Below are positions 13,801-25,426 of a stretch of 64,000 nt of DNA, one piece after another. The stretch comes from Astrothelium macrocarpum. Its lineage: Eukaryota; Ascomycota; Dothideomycetes; Trypetheliales; Trypetheliaceae. Both the position numbers and the translations under genes were made by a program. Each line of letters opens with the position of its first letter. Positions within the stretch are counted from its first letter, which is position 1. The stretch covers positions 1-64,000 of the forward strand of contig JAGEMR010000150.1 in the NCBI GenBank assembly GCA_021030915.1. The letters are read 5' to 3'. Below the pieces are notes generated by a model. The model was not told the origin of the DNA, made no database searches, and saw only the letters and a list, made by a program, of their open reading frames with translations.

Positions 13801-16800
13801 TTGCTGAAGAATGAATAATGTATCAAAAAGTCGTTTGCCGCCATAACCTGTAGTAGCCTGTATCCTTCGAAGGGAACTTAGCTGGAAAGGAAGCACATCC
13901 GTATTGTATAGTTGCAAATCTTGTATTAATTCCATATTTGTAGAAATAGAATCCAGATTAACCCTAACCGGTAAGGTATTAAAGCAAGGCGCCACAAGAC
14001 GCTCAAGGCTGTCGATTGGAAGACCGCGGCCGCTCACAACGTTGCCGAAGCAAAGATCCGACCGCCCCGAAAACGAAGAAAGAATTTTTACGAAAGCAGC
14101 TTGAGTAATGCTGAGCATTGTTGCAGAGATAGACTTGCATGCCCGGTCCAATTGATCTAGTCGGACATCTATGATCCGGGACGCCACGTCATATGTCAAT
14201 TCATCAGGCGCCACGGGCTCAGCAGACAGCTTAGGAAAGCCAGTCGGCACAAAATCCTTCAAATGCGCCGCCCAAAATTGGTCTGTCTCAACTTCGCTCA
14301 CGGAAAGCATGGCATGGAGAAAAGGTTCGAATGATATAGGTGTTGGCAAAGTTTCGTTCTTGTAGTACAGTTCGACCTCGTGCAGCAATCGTTCGATTGC
14401 CAAAGCATCGTATAATGCATGATGCATTTCGAGCAATAGATGATCATCACCTTGGCCTGTGAGGTGAACAAGTGAGTACGGAAGACGCAAGTCGCACGCT
14501 TTACCTTCCGAATATTGGATATCATGAACAGGAAAACCTTTCAGATCATTCACTATCTCTTGCGAAACTAACCAAGGGAGAAGAGCGTCTGAGAGAATGA
14601 TTTGAGCATAAGCATATTTTGCGTTGTCCGTAGGTAGAAAATACGTTCTCAAAATCTCGTGCCTCCGGCACATCTCCTGCCAAGTATCTTTGAGTCGCGT
14701 CATATCCCCGCGTACGCGAAAGAGAGAGCGATTGTTGTATGCAGTTCCATCGTAACCAAGTGACAGCATAGCTTCTTGCAGCGGTGTACATGGAAGGATC
14801 TTTTGCACGCGCCCACCCTTCTGCTCGGTCGTACATCTCAGGTCCTTCAAGGTGTTCTGTGAGAAAATATGGGTTTCGCTCTCATGTATTGCATTCGCGA
14901 TGCTGCTTTCCGTGTTTGCTGTGCTTTTTATTGCTTTGCACAATCGAGATACAGTAGGATTTTTTAGTACAGCAGAGATATTCACTGACGAATGGAATTC
15001 CTTCCGGATACGCCTCGCAGCAGAAATTGCAGAAATGGAATCGAGTCCAAGACTGATAAACGAGTTGTGTAGACCGACCTCTTGAGGTACAACATTCAGT
15101 ACTTCTGCGATGATAGCAGCAAGCTTCTTCTCTTCGGTCGACCAATTTTTATCTGGTTGAACATTCATAGATGATTCCGAAAATTCATTTAGGACTTCAG
15201 TAGTGAGAGTATTGTAGGCATTCGCCAGTCTTCGCTTGTCGATTTTTCCTTGGCTCGTCATCGGCAGGTAACTGATGGGTACGAGATTGACCGGGATCAT
15301 GTAAGAAGGTAAGGTGGCCCTCAAGACGTCAAAAGTAATGTCGATGATCTTTCTAGTCTCCTTTCGGGGCGGCAATACCGTAAATTCTGAGCCACAAGGA
15401 CTATCTGAAACCCAAAATGCTACCAGACGTTGCGGTGAACGAGCAGATTGGTTCACGGGAATAGAAACGCAGTCTCGGATACCACAAACTCCAAGCACGT
15501 TCGCATTGATCTCTCCGAGCTCGATTCTCTGGCCCCGTAGCTTAATCTGATCGTCAATTCTACCTTCAAACAAGATCGTCCCATCTGTGAGCAGACGACC
15601 TAGATCACCACTGCGATAGATCCGACCGAATTCTGGATGCTCGATAATCCTCTGGGAATTCAGCAGAGGCATTTTGAGGTATTCTTTGAAAACCTGGTCG
15701 CCGCCGAAGCAAAGCTCGCCAACGCCACCACGAGGTACCAGGTCGAAGTCGGAGCCCTCCGAAACCACGAAGGCAGATGTATTTGTAAATGGTTGGCCAA
15801 TGTTATTGATCGTATCGTGATTTGACACTCTGGGGTTAACGGTGCATATATTCGTCGTTTCGCTTGGTCCATATCCTTGCCATAGCCCATGTTCTGCCCA
15901 GATCTGGAACACATGCTCAGTGACAGCTTCGCCAGAGGTGACAAGAAAGCGAACGCTCGGAACATTGGTAGGATTAATTAGAGCAGCGACAGTTGGCGTC
16001 AGGCTGAGATGAGTAATTTCAAATTTGCGGATGACCAACTCAATGTCCTGAAAGAGAATATCGTTGGTAGTTGAACACAAACACATGCCCGTAGACCACG
16101 CAAAGAAAATTTCGAAAACAGAAACATCAAAAGCCTGTGAGCAGGCTTGCAGAAGCCTTGAATTTTTTTCAGGAGCATACATTTCTCCAAGCACCTTGAT
16201 GTTGCTCGACAGATTTTGTTGGGTGACTAAGACCCCCTTTGGCGTACCGGTACTCCCAGACGTAAAAACTGCATACGCTACATCGGAAGCTTTGCAATAA
16301 CTATCAACGTCATCTATAGGCTTTCGAGTTGAATCATAATTTAGATCATCAGGAGCAATGACCTCAAACTGGCATAGCTGCTTGAGCTGCTCGGATATGG
16401 GCCCTGTACAGAGACACAGCGGAACCTCGGCTTCTTCAAGTATTGATTTGATCCTTGCAACTGGTGTTTCTGGTGTTAATGGCAAGTAGCCGGCACCTGC
16501 AAAGATGGTCGCAAGGATGCATGTATACATGTCTATGGATTTCTCCATACATATACACACTAGCGTGCCTCGTACAATACCTTTTTCTACTAAGCAAGTG
16601 GCTATTTGCTCAGCTCGTTGTTGAAGGTCCATGAACGTCAAAGTCTTGATTGAGATAGTGTCATCTTCCATTCTAGAAGCGAAAGCTAGAGCAGGATTAT
16701 TTGGTGCTTTGCGAACCTGATTCTGTATGAGCATTTTAACACCACCTTCGAATGGTATTTGTAAAGGCACGGGATTTTCGATGGACATATGCTCAAGAGT

Positions 16801-19800
16801 AAAGCATGACTGGTTCTCTTTGAGGCTCCCATCACCATGATCAAGCATCCACAACACTAGACTATCAATCTGCGCGAGTAGTAACTCGATTTGGGTTCGA
16901 GGAACTACCGCTGGCTGAAACGTCGTCCGCATTTGGAGGCAATCTGCATACGGCTGCACTTCCAGCAACAGATTAAATTCATGGTAATCCGCAGAGTCGA
17001 CGACACAAATCAGCTCAGAACCCGCAGAACTCACAAGAGTCTCTTGCCAAACAAGCAACGTATCGAACAGAGATTTCTCCTGCTGCAGGTCACAGCATCG
17101 CCTAATTTCACGCAAAGGAAGTGCGCAGTGATCTAATAATTCACGGTTGAGCCGATGAATCGCGCGCAACAGGTCTAGATTGGATCTAGATTGGGAAACG
17201 TCAATCCGGAGAGGAAGTGTAGCAATACAAGGTCCGATGATATCTTCAATGCCAACGACTGGGAGCGTTCTGCCAGATGACACAGTGCCGAAAGCGACGT
17301 CGCTTGAACCGGTAAATTCGGTCAAAAGGTACGCAAAGGCTGCTTGGAAGTATACCTGGGGAGCCAAATTATTCTCTCGGGCACAGCTCTGCAGTTTTCT
17401 CAGACCGACAGAAGAGTTACGACCGAGCCTCTGCAATGGCTTGTGTTCAGAGCGCTTCCCACACAGGTTTGGCAGTCGACACGAACTCACGCCACTCAGC
17501 TTTTCCTGCCAATAAAAGCGATCTGAGTCTTGATCCATCGACCCTGATTGTCCGAGGTGATAGCTGATCACATCGATATACTGTGCTCTAATTGGTAATG
17601 TTTCATTACGGAGCAATCGATCAAGGTCATGAATTATCAAGTCCATGCTCCATCCATCATACAAGGCATGGTGGATCCGAAGCAAAATCCTGGTGGAAGC
17701 AGGACCAACGTGGACCTGAATGTCTAGCGCACGTACAAGGGAATCAGACCCTTCAGGATGACTCCGGCTGAATTCATGTACAGAACGTAATTGTGAACTC
17801 GCCATGGACTGCCAAATCAGCATAGCGAATGGATGTGCGGGATCATCGGTTTCGCAGAAGCCAGCACGTAAGATTTTGTTATATTCCATAAGAGTCTTAA
17901 ACGCGTTGCGAATTTCTTGCTCCTCAGGATTTGATCGCAGCTCCAGTTCAACCCAGTTCCAGTATGCAGTCTTTTCACGGGAAGTTTCAGTCAAAATGGC
18001 ATTCTGAAGAGGAGTACAGGGAACAATTCGTTCCAATTCAGACTGCTGCAGAGCCAATGTCTCGCTTTCGAGCACACGTGTTGTCAAAACATCAAGTAGA
18101 TCATGCCCATTCCCGACGCGTCTTGCTCCACGCTGGCCGTCAGGTCTGTCTCCAAGGTGCGATGCAAGCTCTCTCACCGAACGATATTTGAGAATGTCTG
18201 TGGCCTTGACCAAAAAGCCGTGTCGTTGTAGTAAAGAGGCAAAGCGAATTGCTCGTAGAGAGTCTAAACCGCAATGAGCAAGAGCACTCGTGGCGACGAT
18301 TTTCTGACCAAGGACCTCCTGCGCGATGGAAAGTATCTTAGCCTCTTCCTTGTTCCTTGGAGATGACTCTTCCGGTTGTGAGTCACTCCGTATCTCATAC
18401 TGCCCTTCTAATCGCTTCTTGTCAATCTTTCCAGAAGGCAGGTAAGGGAATTCACGTATGACGACAATGTCTCCGGGCAGCATGAATGCTGGGAGCCATT
18501 TGCGACAACATTGATAGATTGGCTCGGTATTCTCGTCATGCTCATCCAATATGCAGAAGATTACGGCGATTCCATGAACGATGCTAGCAACGGCGGCACG
18601 GCATGTTGGATATCGAAGCACAGCTTCCTCGATCTCGCCAAGCTCAACTCTTTGACCTCTTAGCTTTACTTGCCCGGTTGAAATCCTGCCCAGACATTCG
18701 AGTGAGCCGTCGGGGAGGAGGCGAGCCTTGTCGCCGGTTCGGTAGAGCCTTCCATATTCCTCTGAGTCTAAAAAGACTGTAGAAGTCTGGTCCGGCAGAT
18801 TGAGATAGCCGTCAGCAAGCTGGCTGCCTCCGAACACAAGCTCTCCAATTTGGCCTACTGGAAGAATGTTGATACAAGACTCTTTACTGGCGGATGGTGG
18901 ACCTAAAACGAACGCTGAGACAGTCGTCAATGGAGTGCCGATAATGCCCACTTTGTGATTTGCCTGAAAGCTCGACTGTAGTGTACAGTGTATTGCAGCC
19001 TCAGTCGGACCATACATGCCGCACAAGATGCCTTGACGACTGGGAGATTGTCCAAACTCTTCAATGACAGATTTTGTCAACATCTCACCAATTGTAAGAA
19101 GTAATTGCAAACACGGCACATGTTTGCGTTGCTGTAAAAGATTTCCAGTCACAGTCGGTGTTAACTCAGCAGCGTCTACCTCCATGGAGTTTATTACTGA
19201 ACTGAGATTATTTAGCATAAGATTTCGGTCGCAGCCTACAAGCGTACTTCCACGGAACAGAGGAAAAAAAATCTCAAAGACCGAGACATCAAAAGTGGGG
19301 GAGGCGAATTGCAGGAATCGACGAAAATGTGGAATATGGCAGTCATGGGCCAGTAGTGCTTGTGTTGCAGCGCGATGAGAGACGACGACGCCTTTGGGCT
19401 TGCCTGTCGATCCTGAAGTATACATAACATAGGCCGTACTCGTAGGATCGATGGCAACATCTTGGTTTTCGGCTGGTCCTTCATAGCCAAGCTTTGCATG
19501 CACAATGTGAGCGTCGGTGAGACCGTGCAGCCGATCTCTGAGAGTTTCAACAGTGACAACCACCGCGGCCGAAACATCTTGCAAGATGAATCTGATACGT
19601 TCTTCCGGGGCATCCAAGTTGAGTGGGCAAAATGCGCACCCGGCTTTCAGTATAGCCAGTTGGGTCACATAGAGTTCTGGAGACTGGGGTATCAATATCG
19701 GTACTATCGGTGTGTTATTCGTCTTGAGTTGGAGACTAGCCAATCGCGAGCAAATTTCCTTGGCAAGTCTGTCCGATGCTTTGTCCAATTCATCCCAAGT

Positions 19801-20439
19801 CAATTCTTTGCGATTGCCATGCTCGCCCAGGAAAGCAATGGCCAAATCCTGTTTAGGTTGGTGCCGTTTCACGAGCTGATGCAGCAATCCTGGCCCATCT
19901 GCATACTGCGGATTCGGATTGACAATGGACAAAGCTGGGGTTTTCGCTATCGATTTTTCTTCCTGCCAGCTCTTGATCTTAGAAGCTTCTGTGATTGTTA
20001 AATGTAATTGGAGTCCGAGCTGCTCTAGGTGATTAGGTGGAACATGGCCATTGGTTCTCAATTGGGCGCTCCCAGTACTCGGGTCAAACAACAAGTCAAG
20101 ATCTCCATCACGCGTGCTATTGGCCGAGGCATTGTCGAAATAGACTCTGGTGAATCGTTCGCCACTAGCACCATTCGGGATTCTTTTTAAAGTGCAACCA
20201 TTCAGCTCGAACTGTAGTGTTTCCTCATTCGACAAGAAGACAGGACTTTCATCTTGAGTATATTTGGACAACAAGAATGCCCATGCGATAAGTAGGATCT
20301 CGTCGGGGACTTTTAAAGATTCTATCCAGACGCGTGACGCGTTTCGGCGTTCCTGTTTTGGTCGACAAGGATAAAGGTCTGGGAACGGAGTGTAACTCAG
20401 ATCTGGCAGGGAATCTTCCCGATTGACTCCGCCCATCAT
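4866..20439 (-). CDS. sidC: Ferrichrome-type siderophore NRPS (SidC/NPS2-like), 1 intron, 1 frameshift
   Basis: Multimodular synthetase that joins N5-acyl-N5-hydroxyornithine and other amino acids into a ferrichrome-type intracellular siderophore. Start is ATG 20439-20437. Exon 1 is 20439-13670; a GTAAGT...CAG intron (13669-13614, 56 bp) joins it in frame to exon 2, 13613-4866. Approximate domain order by residue: A1 180-690 (TSGSTGKPKG ~340), T1 ~720, C1 800-1220, A2 1225-1745 (TSGSTGTPKG ~1390), T2 ~1796, C2 1880-2290, collapsed A 2300-2365, T3 ~2420, C3 2500-2850, A3 2950-3450 (TSGTTGRPKG ~3093), T4 ~3500, C4 3580-3950, T5 ~4057, C5 4138-4520, T6 ~4630, C6 4710-end. Each T domain has GLDS with the pantetheinyl serine. 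The repeated T-C units at the end are typical of ferrichrome synthetases. Near 5100 one base is missing, and the conserved tail continues in another frame to TAG at 4868-4866. Without that shift the frame ends at 4937. Divergent to sidA. Which ferrichrome it makes cannot be told. Confidence 0.93.
5096..5104 (-). other. 1-nt frameshift near the 3' end of sidC
   Basis: Upstream, the frame reads ...EFAVPTE. After two left-over bases (5101-5100) the sequence continues one frame over as GAKFGQRIIFGELERHVF and stays open for 77 codons to 4866. That tail contains HSIDVEVAIRNGALDIGIFG, which matches in layout the C-domain ends earlier in the same protein (FPLVIEVI..., YPVCIEVEI...). The unshifted frame gives 54 unrelated hydrophobic/Trp-rich residues. 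One base appears to be missing; it could be a real mutation or an assembly error. Confidence 0.8.
13300..13450 (-). other. Vestigial adenylation domain inside sidC
   Basis: Between C2 and T3 of the synthetase only about 130 residues remain where an A domain would sit. Within them, residues about 2305-2365 still resemble A-domain core motifs A6 and A7: LVPILGIGDLC resembles the usual LVPxGxxGELC, and YGKPFYRTGKTARRL resembles YRTGDLARRL. The catalytic Asp of YRTGD has become Lys. A1-A5 and A8-A10 are gone. This is a deletion remnant, so module 3 is functionally T-C only. The reading is from motif resemblance, not an alignment search. Confidence 0.75.
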
Positions 20440-20737
20440 GTGGCCTCCAATCCACAATTAGACGAGTACAGCCAAACCTTACTCCCAACCTGCGTGCATG
20501 TTACACTTATGAGGGTCTTGCAAATGACATCTCCTTCTCAGCAGCCGATGTCCGGCTATGAGCGAGCGCGTTCACATTGGAAGAATCTTCAAGCTAGCAA
20601 GCGGGAAGGAGAAGAGAAATCCCTGTCAAACGGCATTGAGTCACATCCTGGACAATACATCGCGGAGCGATCGCGAGAGGTTGGAGAGACAAGCCATCAG
20701 GCCACCAATCGAGCTCAATGAGGTAGACTCAATAAAG

Positions 20738-20746
20738 TTATCAGAT
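20738..20746 (-). promoter_or_regulatory. SreA-type site ATCTGATAA
   Basis: Exact ATCWGATAA match, about 300 bp upstream of the sidC ATG. It is paired with the next site, 10 bp further on. Confidence 0.8.
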
Positions 20747-20756
20747 GGCGCTAAAA

Positions 20757-20765
20757 TTATCTGAT
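20757..20765 (-). promoter_or_regulatory. SreA-type site ATCAGATAA
   Basis: Exact ATCWGATAA match. Its start is 19 bp from the start of the previous site, in the same orientation, about 320 bp from the sidC ATG. Confidence 0.8.
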
Positions 20766-21099
20766 CAAATCATAATGAATTATCAAACGCCAGCTTGGCC
20801 ACGTCCTCAGCTCCATCATTACCATCAAATGATCTAGGATGTTTCCCGGTGCACTTGCCGTGGCAGCAAGCGTCGTATGCGTGCCGATATCGGTCCTGAG
20901 AGCAGCAGAAATCTACATGGCTACGGCCGACAATGTGAAAGTGGTTTGGAAAATTTTCTCCGTCTGTGTCTGTCAAAACTAACTTCGAGCTATTCATCAA
21001 GACCATGTTTCTCCAGTTCTATTTCAAAGCCCCCATCCACATGCTCCTTCCGTAACAAGACCTCTGACCCGAATTTTGGAGCACAGTAACTTATCGTCA

Positions 21100-21108
21100 T
21101 TATCTGAT
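21100..21108 (-). promoter_or_regulatory. SreA-type site ATCAGATAA, sidA-proximal
   Basis: Exact ATCWGATAA match about 190 bp upstream of the sidA ATG. A plain GATA core (ttatc) lies at 21091-21095. Confidence 0.8.
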
Positions 21109-21300
21109 CCAAAGATATTTGGTTAACCTATGGCGTCACCATTCTCTTAGCATTCTCAAATCACCATCTACCTTTTGCAAATCGAACAACTTGTTTTGGA
21201 CACCGAGAAACTCTGGCCATTGCTAGAACCTGCGGGGTGACGGATTAGAGTGCTGGTGACAGTTTGGGACCTCGAGCCAACACCACCGCGAGAGATTTCG

Positions 21301-22958
21301 ATGGCTCCACATGCAGAATCACAAACTCCTGCAAGTCTATGTTCAAGACGTATATCTGATCAATCACTGGAAGAGGAGCAGTTACGCAGCACAATCGGTG
21401 CGCGCTCCAATGGGGCTTTTCGGGATGGGAGGGATAATAGTTCCCATTTACGGCCTACCGTGCCAAATGAACTGCATGATCTAATTTGCGTTGGATTTGG
21501 TCCCGCTTCCCTGGCTATTGCCGTAGCTCTACACGATGCGCTGGACAATGGAAAAAAAGCAATGTCTCTATCTACATTGAACGGGCAGCAACCTAAAGTC
21601 GCTTTTCTAGAACGCCAACCTGAATTTGCATGGCATGCTGGGATGATTCTTCCAGGAGCAAAGATGCAGATCACATTCATCAAAGACTTGGCTACGCTGA
21701 GGGACCCAAGAAGCGAGTTCACTTTCCTCAATTACCTCCATAAGAAAGGCCGGCTTGTACAATTCACCAATTTGGGCACCTTTCTTCCGCAAAGGATGGA
21801 GTATGAGGATTATTTACGGTGGTGCGCTAACTGGTTCAAGGACGTTGTAATGTACAGCCAAAACGTCTTCGAGATCATTCCTGGAAGTCCGGCTGCAAAT
21901 GAGGAGCCTGTCGACTTTTTCATTGTAAGGTCCAAGAACCTCGTGAATGGTGAAATAATAGAGCGAAAAACACGCCATGTTGTCATCGCTGTCGGCGGCA
22001 AACCAGACATACCCAAGCCGCTCCCAATGGACCATCCAAGGATCATTCATTCCGCAAATTATGCCAGGGTAGTGCCCAGACTCTTGCCTGACACCCAGAA
22101 GCAGTACGATATTGCCATAGTAGGATCTGGGCAAAGCGCAGCCGAAGTCTTCCACAATTTGCAGAAGCAATTTCCCAACTCAAGAACTAAGCTACTCATA
22201 AGGGGTAGTTGCCTTCGTCCAAGCGATGATTCACCGTTGTGCGTGATTTTCTCTGTATGTCTGATTCTTTTCAGCTCATATCCTGTTTAGTGTTAACGAA
22301 ATATTCGATCCGGAGCGAATTGATAGCTTCTACAGCCAATCCCCTTCAATTCGCATGCACAATCTAACTCAGGATCGTGGCACCAATTATGGTGTGGTTC
22401 GCCTGGAGCTCTTGGAAAGTATATATTCCGATCTATATACCCAACGGCTAAAGTACTCTCGAGAAGACGAGTGGCCTCATAGAATACTCAATCTCTCTGT
22501 TGTCACAGGCTGGGAGGACCTTCCCAACAAGCGTGTCGCACTATCCATCCGCCGAGATGCGGATCATAGCAATCCAGATAATCAGACTCCCAGCGATCAT
22601 GTTTTGCTGGCAGATGTTGTAATAGTGGCGACCGGATATCGACGTGATGCACATGAAGATCTTCTCAAGCCAACGCAACATCTCCTACCAAAAACAAGTC
22701 AACAATATTCTGTAGGAAGAGACTACAAAGTAAAATTCCGAGATGGCGCAATAAGGAATGAGGCAGGCATTTGGCTTCAGGGCTGTAATGAGAACAGTCA
22801 TGGGGTAAGAACGAAGATTCCGATTCACACTACTATTCCACAGAATGACTGATATTACATCACAGCTCAGCGATACCCTGCTTTCTGTCCTCGCAACACG
22901 AGGTGGTGACATGGTGCAATCTATATTTGGCCGCCGTGAAGATACAACCAAGAGCTAA
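21301..22958 (+). CDS. sidA: L-ornithine N5-monooxygenase (SidA family)
   Basis: FAD/NADPH-dependent enzyme that hydroxylates L-ornithine at N5, the first committed step of hydroxamate siderophore synthesis, normally in the cytosol. Three exons: 21301-22238, 22291-22804 and 22866-22958. The introns are 22239-22290 (52 bp, GTGCGT...TAG) and 22805-22865 (61 bp, GTAAGA...CAG). The protein is 514 aa, usual for the family. FAD site GFGPASLA is at about residue 65, NADPH site IVGSGQSAAE at about 273, LRPSDDSPFVNEIF spans intron 1, and an ATGYRRD motif follows. The C-terminus WLQGCNENSHGLSDTLLSVL is restored only by splicing intron 2. The first in-frame ATG is 21301; upstream codons lack an ATG. It is divergent from sidC and shares SreA-type sites with it. 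Intact, with a confident call. Confidence 0.96.
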
Positions 22959-23217
22959 CAGGCAATATTGTCCCCTTTAAACGATTGGCAGAGCAAATGT
23001 GCCAGACGCTGATAAACTGTCGCTTATCAGAGAGCATCACAACAATAGTCTCTCTTGCGGGTGATGTTTTCACTGTACTGTATATAGAGTTTCCTTTGCA
23101 GCAGCAATGCTCTATTTGAAAAATGTTACAAACATTTCTCTATACGTTCTTGTTACATAGTGTACATGGGGTATCATCAACCGTCTCACCCAGCTCTATT
23201 CATTTGTACGCGTGTGT
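22959..23217. other. Convergent intergenic gap
   Basis: A 259-bp gap between convergent sidA and the zinc-transporter gene. It holds GATA cores at about 23010 (ctgataa) and 23023 (ttatcagag, one base off the SreA consensus when reversed). No gene seen; probably both 3' UTRs. Confidence 0.4.
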
Positions 23218-24758
23218 TTAGTCCCGTTCAAAACTGATTTGTGTACTTACTTCCCATTTCGCTCCTCCTGCTCCATACGCTCCACCTAATCGATTTTTCA
23301 CGATACTGTTGATTCTCTCTCTCAACCGTGCAAGACTTTCGTCATTCATCCCAGCTCTCCAGCATTTTAATTTTATGTTTGCCATGTAAAGACCGTAATG
23401 TACTTGCCAAAATCCTGCTTCTTCAACGCGACTGACGCTCGGGTCAGTCTCTATGCTCTGGAGTACTCCTGTTAATTTCTTCTCGGGATCGTTGAAACTC
23501 ATCAACAGCACACCACCAAGCCTTGTCCCCAATCTCGCTCCTAAGAAAACCATGGCACCTGCAGCAACCAGACTAATAGTTCCATCCAACCAGCCGTACA
23601 TCTTGATACTAAGAAGCGGTAGCACCAGCAAGGTAACACTAACGCTCAACGTAAGCGCATGACTCGGATTCTTCATCAAGCCTGGCAAATTCTCAATCGC
23701 GCCAATCCTCACACTCCTCCCAATCCTCCTATGATTCCCCAACCCCAACGCACTCACCAACGTCGCCACCACACTCAACAGCACATCAAAGTCCACCGCA
23801 CCCGCACTCACCCGCTCATGCGCGTGACTCCGATGCGCCTCATGCCCACCCTGATTCTCCAATGCATGCTGCGCCCCGTGACTCAGCAGATCCAATCCCA
23901 TAAACGCCAACAGTATCGCGCAGCCAAACCCCGCCAGCACGTCCGCCCGCTCCAGTCCGAACGGGTGGCGAATGGAGCTGCGCTTCCACACCTCAAAGTT
24001 CGACCACACGTCAACGCCGACGCAGATGAAGGCGCCAACCGCGTCGAAGAAGAGCAGACGGGAGAGCGCGGTGAGCGACAGCGACGACGCCGCGTTCCAC
24101 TGCACGTAGCCGGCGGTGAAGAGGTGGCAGAAGCACCATGCGAGGCGCGATGTCTGCTCGCGCGACATGGAGTTCCAGCATTCACGCGGGGTAGGGAGGG
24201 GGAGGGAGGCGGGGAGTTGGAGGGGGGCTTTGGGGGCGGGCTCGAGGAAGATTTGGTGCGAGATGGAGGAGTGTTTGTAGCGATGGCCACGTCGTTGTCC
24301 CATTCCCTATGAAGTCCCTCTAATTAGTTGGCTGCTCTTCTCTCCATTGTCCTCTGCTGAGCAGAGTCACGTACTGATTTGCCAATTGACCCTAGCGACC
24401 GCGCGCCAGCTGAGTATTGTACCGGTGTGAAGTTGAAAGGACTCTTTGCGTTGCCGCTGATTGACAGCCCTGCCGTTGAAGGCTGGCTGTCGCCCTGAGG
24501 CACCATGGGACTGTAGAGTGCATAGTCGGTTGTTGTTGGGCTGGGCCTACTGCTGGCATTGCTCATGCCACTAGGGAATTCGGCGGAGGTAGGTGAGAGC
24601 GCATTGGTATCCCGAACAGAAGCAATGCCATGTTCGTGTATGACTGAGAATCCAAAGTCGGCTGCTTGCGCTTCGAGACCTGCGCTCTTTTGCGACTCGT
24701 CTTCAGGGGGAGGTGTGGGCGTTCGTGGAGGCTGAGGAATGGGACGCTGGTCAGCCAT
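23218..24758 (-). CDS. Cation diffusion facilitator, Zrg17-like zinc transporter
   Basis: Two exons: 24758-24375 and 24306-23218, with a 68-bp intron (GTACGT...TAG, 24374-24307). The spliced product is 490 aa. The N-terminal ~130 residues are Pro/Ser-rich and disordered. The junction gives GKSGMGQRRGHRYKHSS, a motif typical of fungal Zrg17 proteins. About six hydrophobic helices follow, from FFDAVGAFICVGVDVWSN through LLSVVATLVSALGLG and HALTLSVSVTLLVLPLL. A His-rich loop (HGAQHALENQGGHEAHRSHA) lies between TM4 and TM5, and a CDF cytoplasmic domain ends the protein. In yeasts, Zrg17 pairs with Msc2/Cis4 to load zinc into the early secretory pathway. Expressed toward sidA. No frame damage. Family is confident; the Zrg17 subtype is likely. 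Confidence 0.88.
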
Positions 24759-25426
24759 CGTGAAGCTAAGAAGGCGAAAACAGCGTCATTCGACAGAATT
24801 GGGAGCAACAGTTTTTGTGAATGGTTTGGGTGGGTATCCCCACGAATGGTGGTGGCGGCAGTCGACAGGTGTTGATCAAAGCCAACCCTTGTCCCGATGT
24901 AGATGCGAACAGATTGGCCTCAAAGGATCAGTGCAGCGCACTTTGACAGTGCAACAACTGACTGACAAGCATGAACAAGTCAGGTAACCTCCGTAGGTAG
25001 ACCCTACGATGCCATTGTATTCTGTCCCAATGGCTGGTGTCCTTGGTCCAGCAATCTTGCCGTCTTACCAGTATCCAAAGCACAAATCTCCTATATGAAC
25101 CAACACCTGTAGAAGTCCAGCAAGCCATTGTAGCGAAATGATGGCATACTAGATAAAACCGAGCCAAATACAGAACTAGAAGCCACCACAGCAATTCACG
25201 GAGAATTTGAGACTCAATGCTCCAACTGTTTAGAAACCTGAAGTGCAAAACGTGGTTTTAGCAAACCCAGCCACATGCTTGTTCGCATCATTCTCTCCCT
25301 TTCCCGACATAATTTCTCCTTACCCAACGCCACCTTCAACAATGATGAACAGGTAACGCGACTCGAAACGGTGTTTTGTCTAGCGATCCTTCCTATTCTC
25401 CCCTATGGGTGCCTCAATCCCAGAGC
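24759..25426. other. Intergenic region between divergent genes
   Basis: Presumed shared promoter of the zinc transporter (minus) and the two-TM protein (plus). An ATG at 25342 followed by a GTAACG...TAG stretch would join in frame to the downstream gene, but the implied intron is only 31 bp, so I did not use it. No other feature seen. Confidence 0.4.

Larger units (their letters stand above)
20440..21300. promoter_or_regulatory. Divergent sidC-sidA promoter with three SreA-type sites
   Basis: The 861-bp gap between the two divergent start codons holds three exact matches to ATCWGATAA, the extended GATA site of fungal iron repressors (SreA/SRE family): 20738-20746, 20757-20765 and 21100-21108. 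All three read on the minus strand. CCAAT boxes at 20447-20451 and 20705-20709 could serve the CCAAT-binding complex with HapX. Expected logic from the known family: repression in iron excess, release in starvation. I saw no gene in the gap. Confidence 0.85.
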
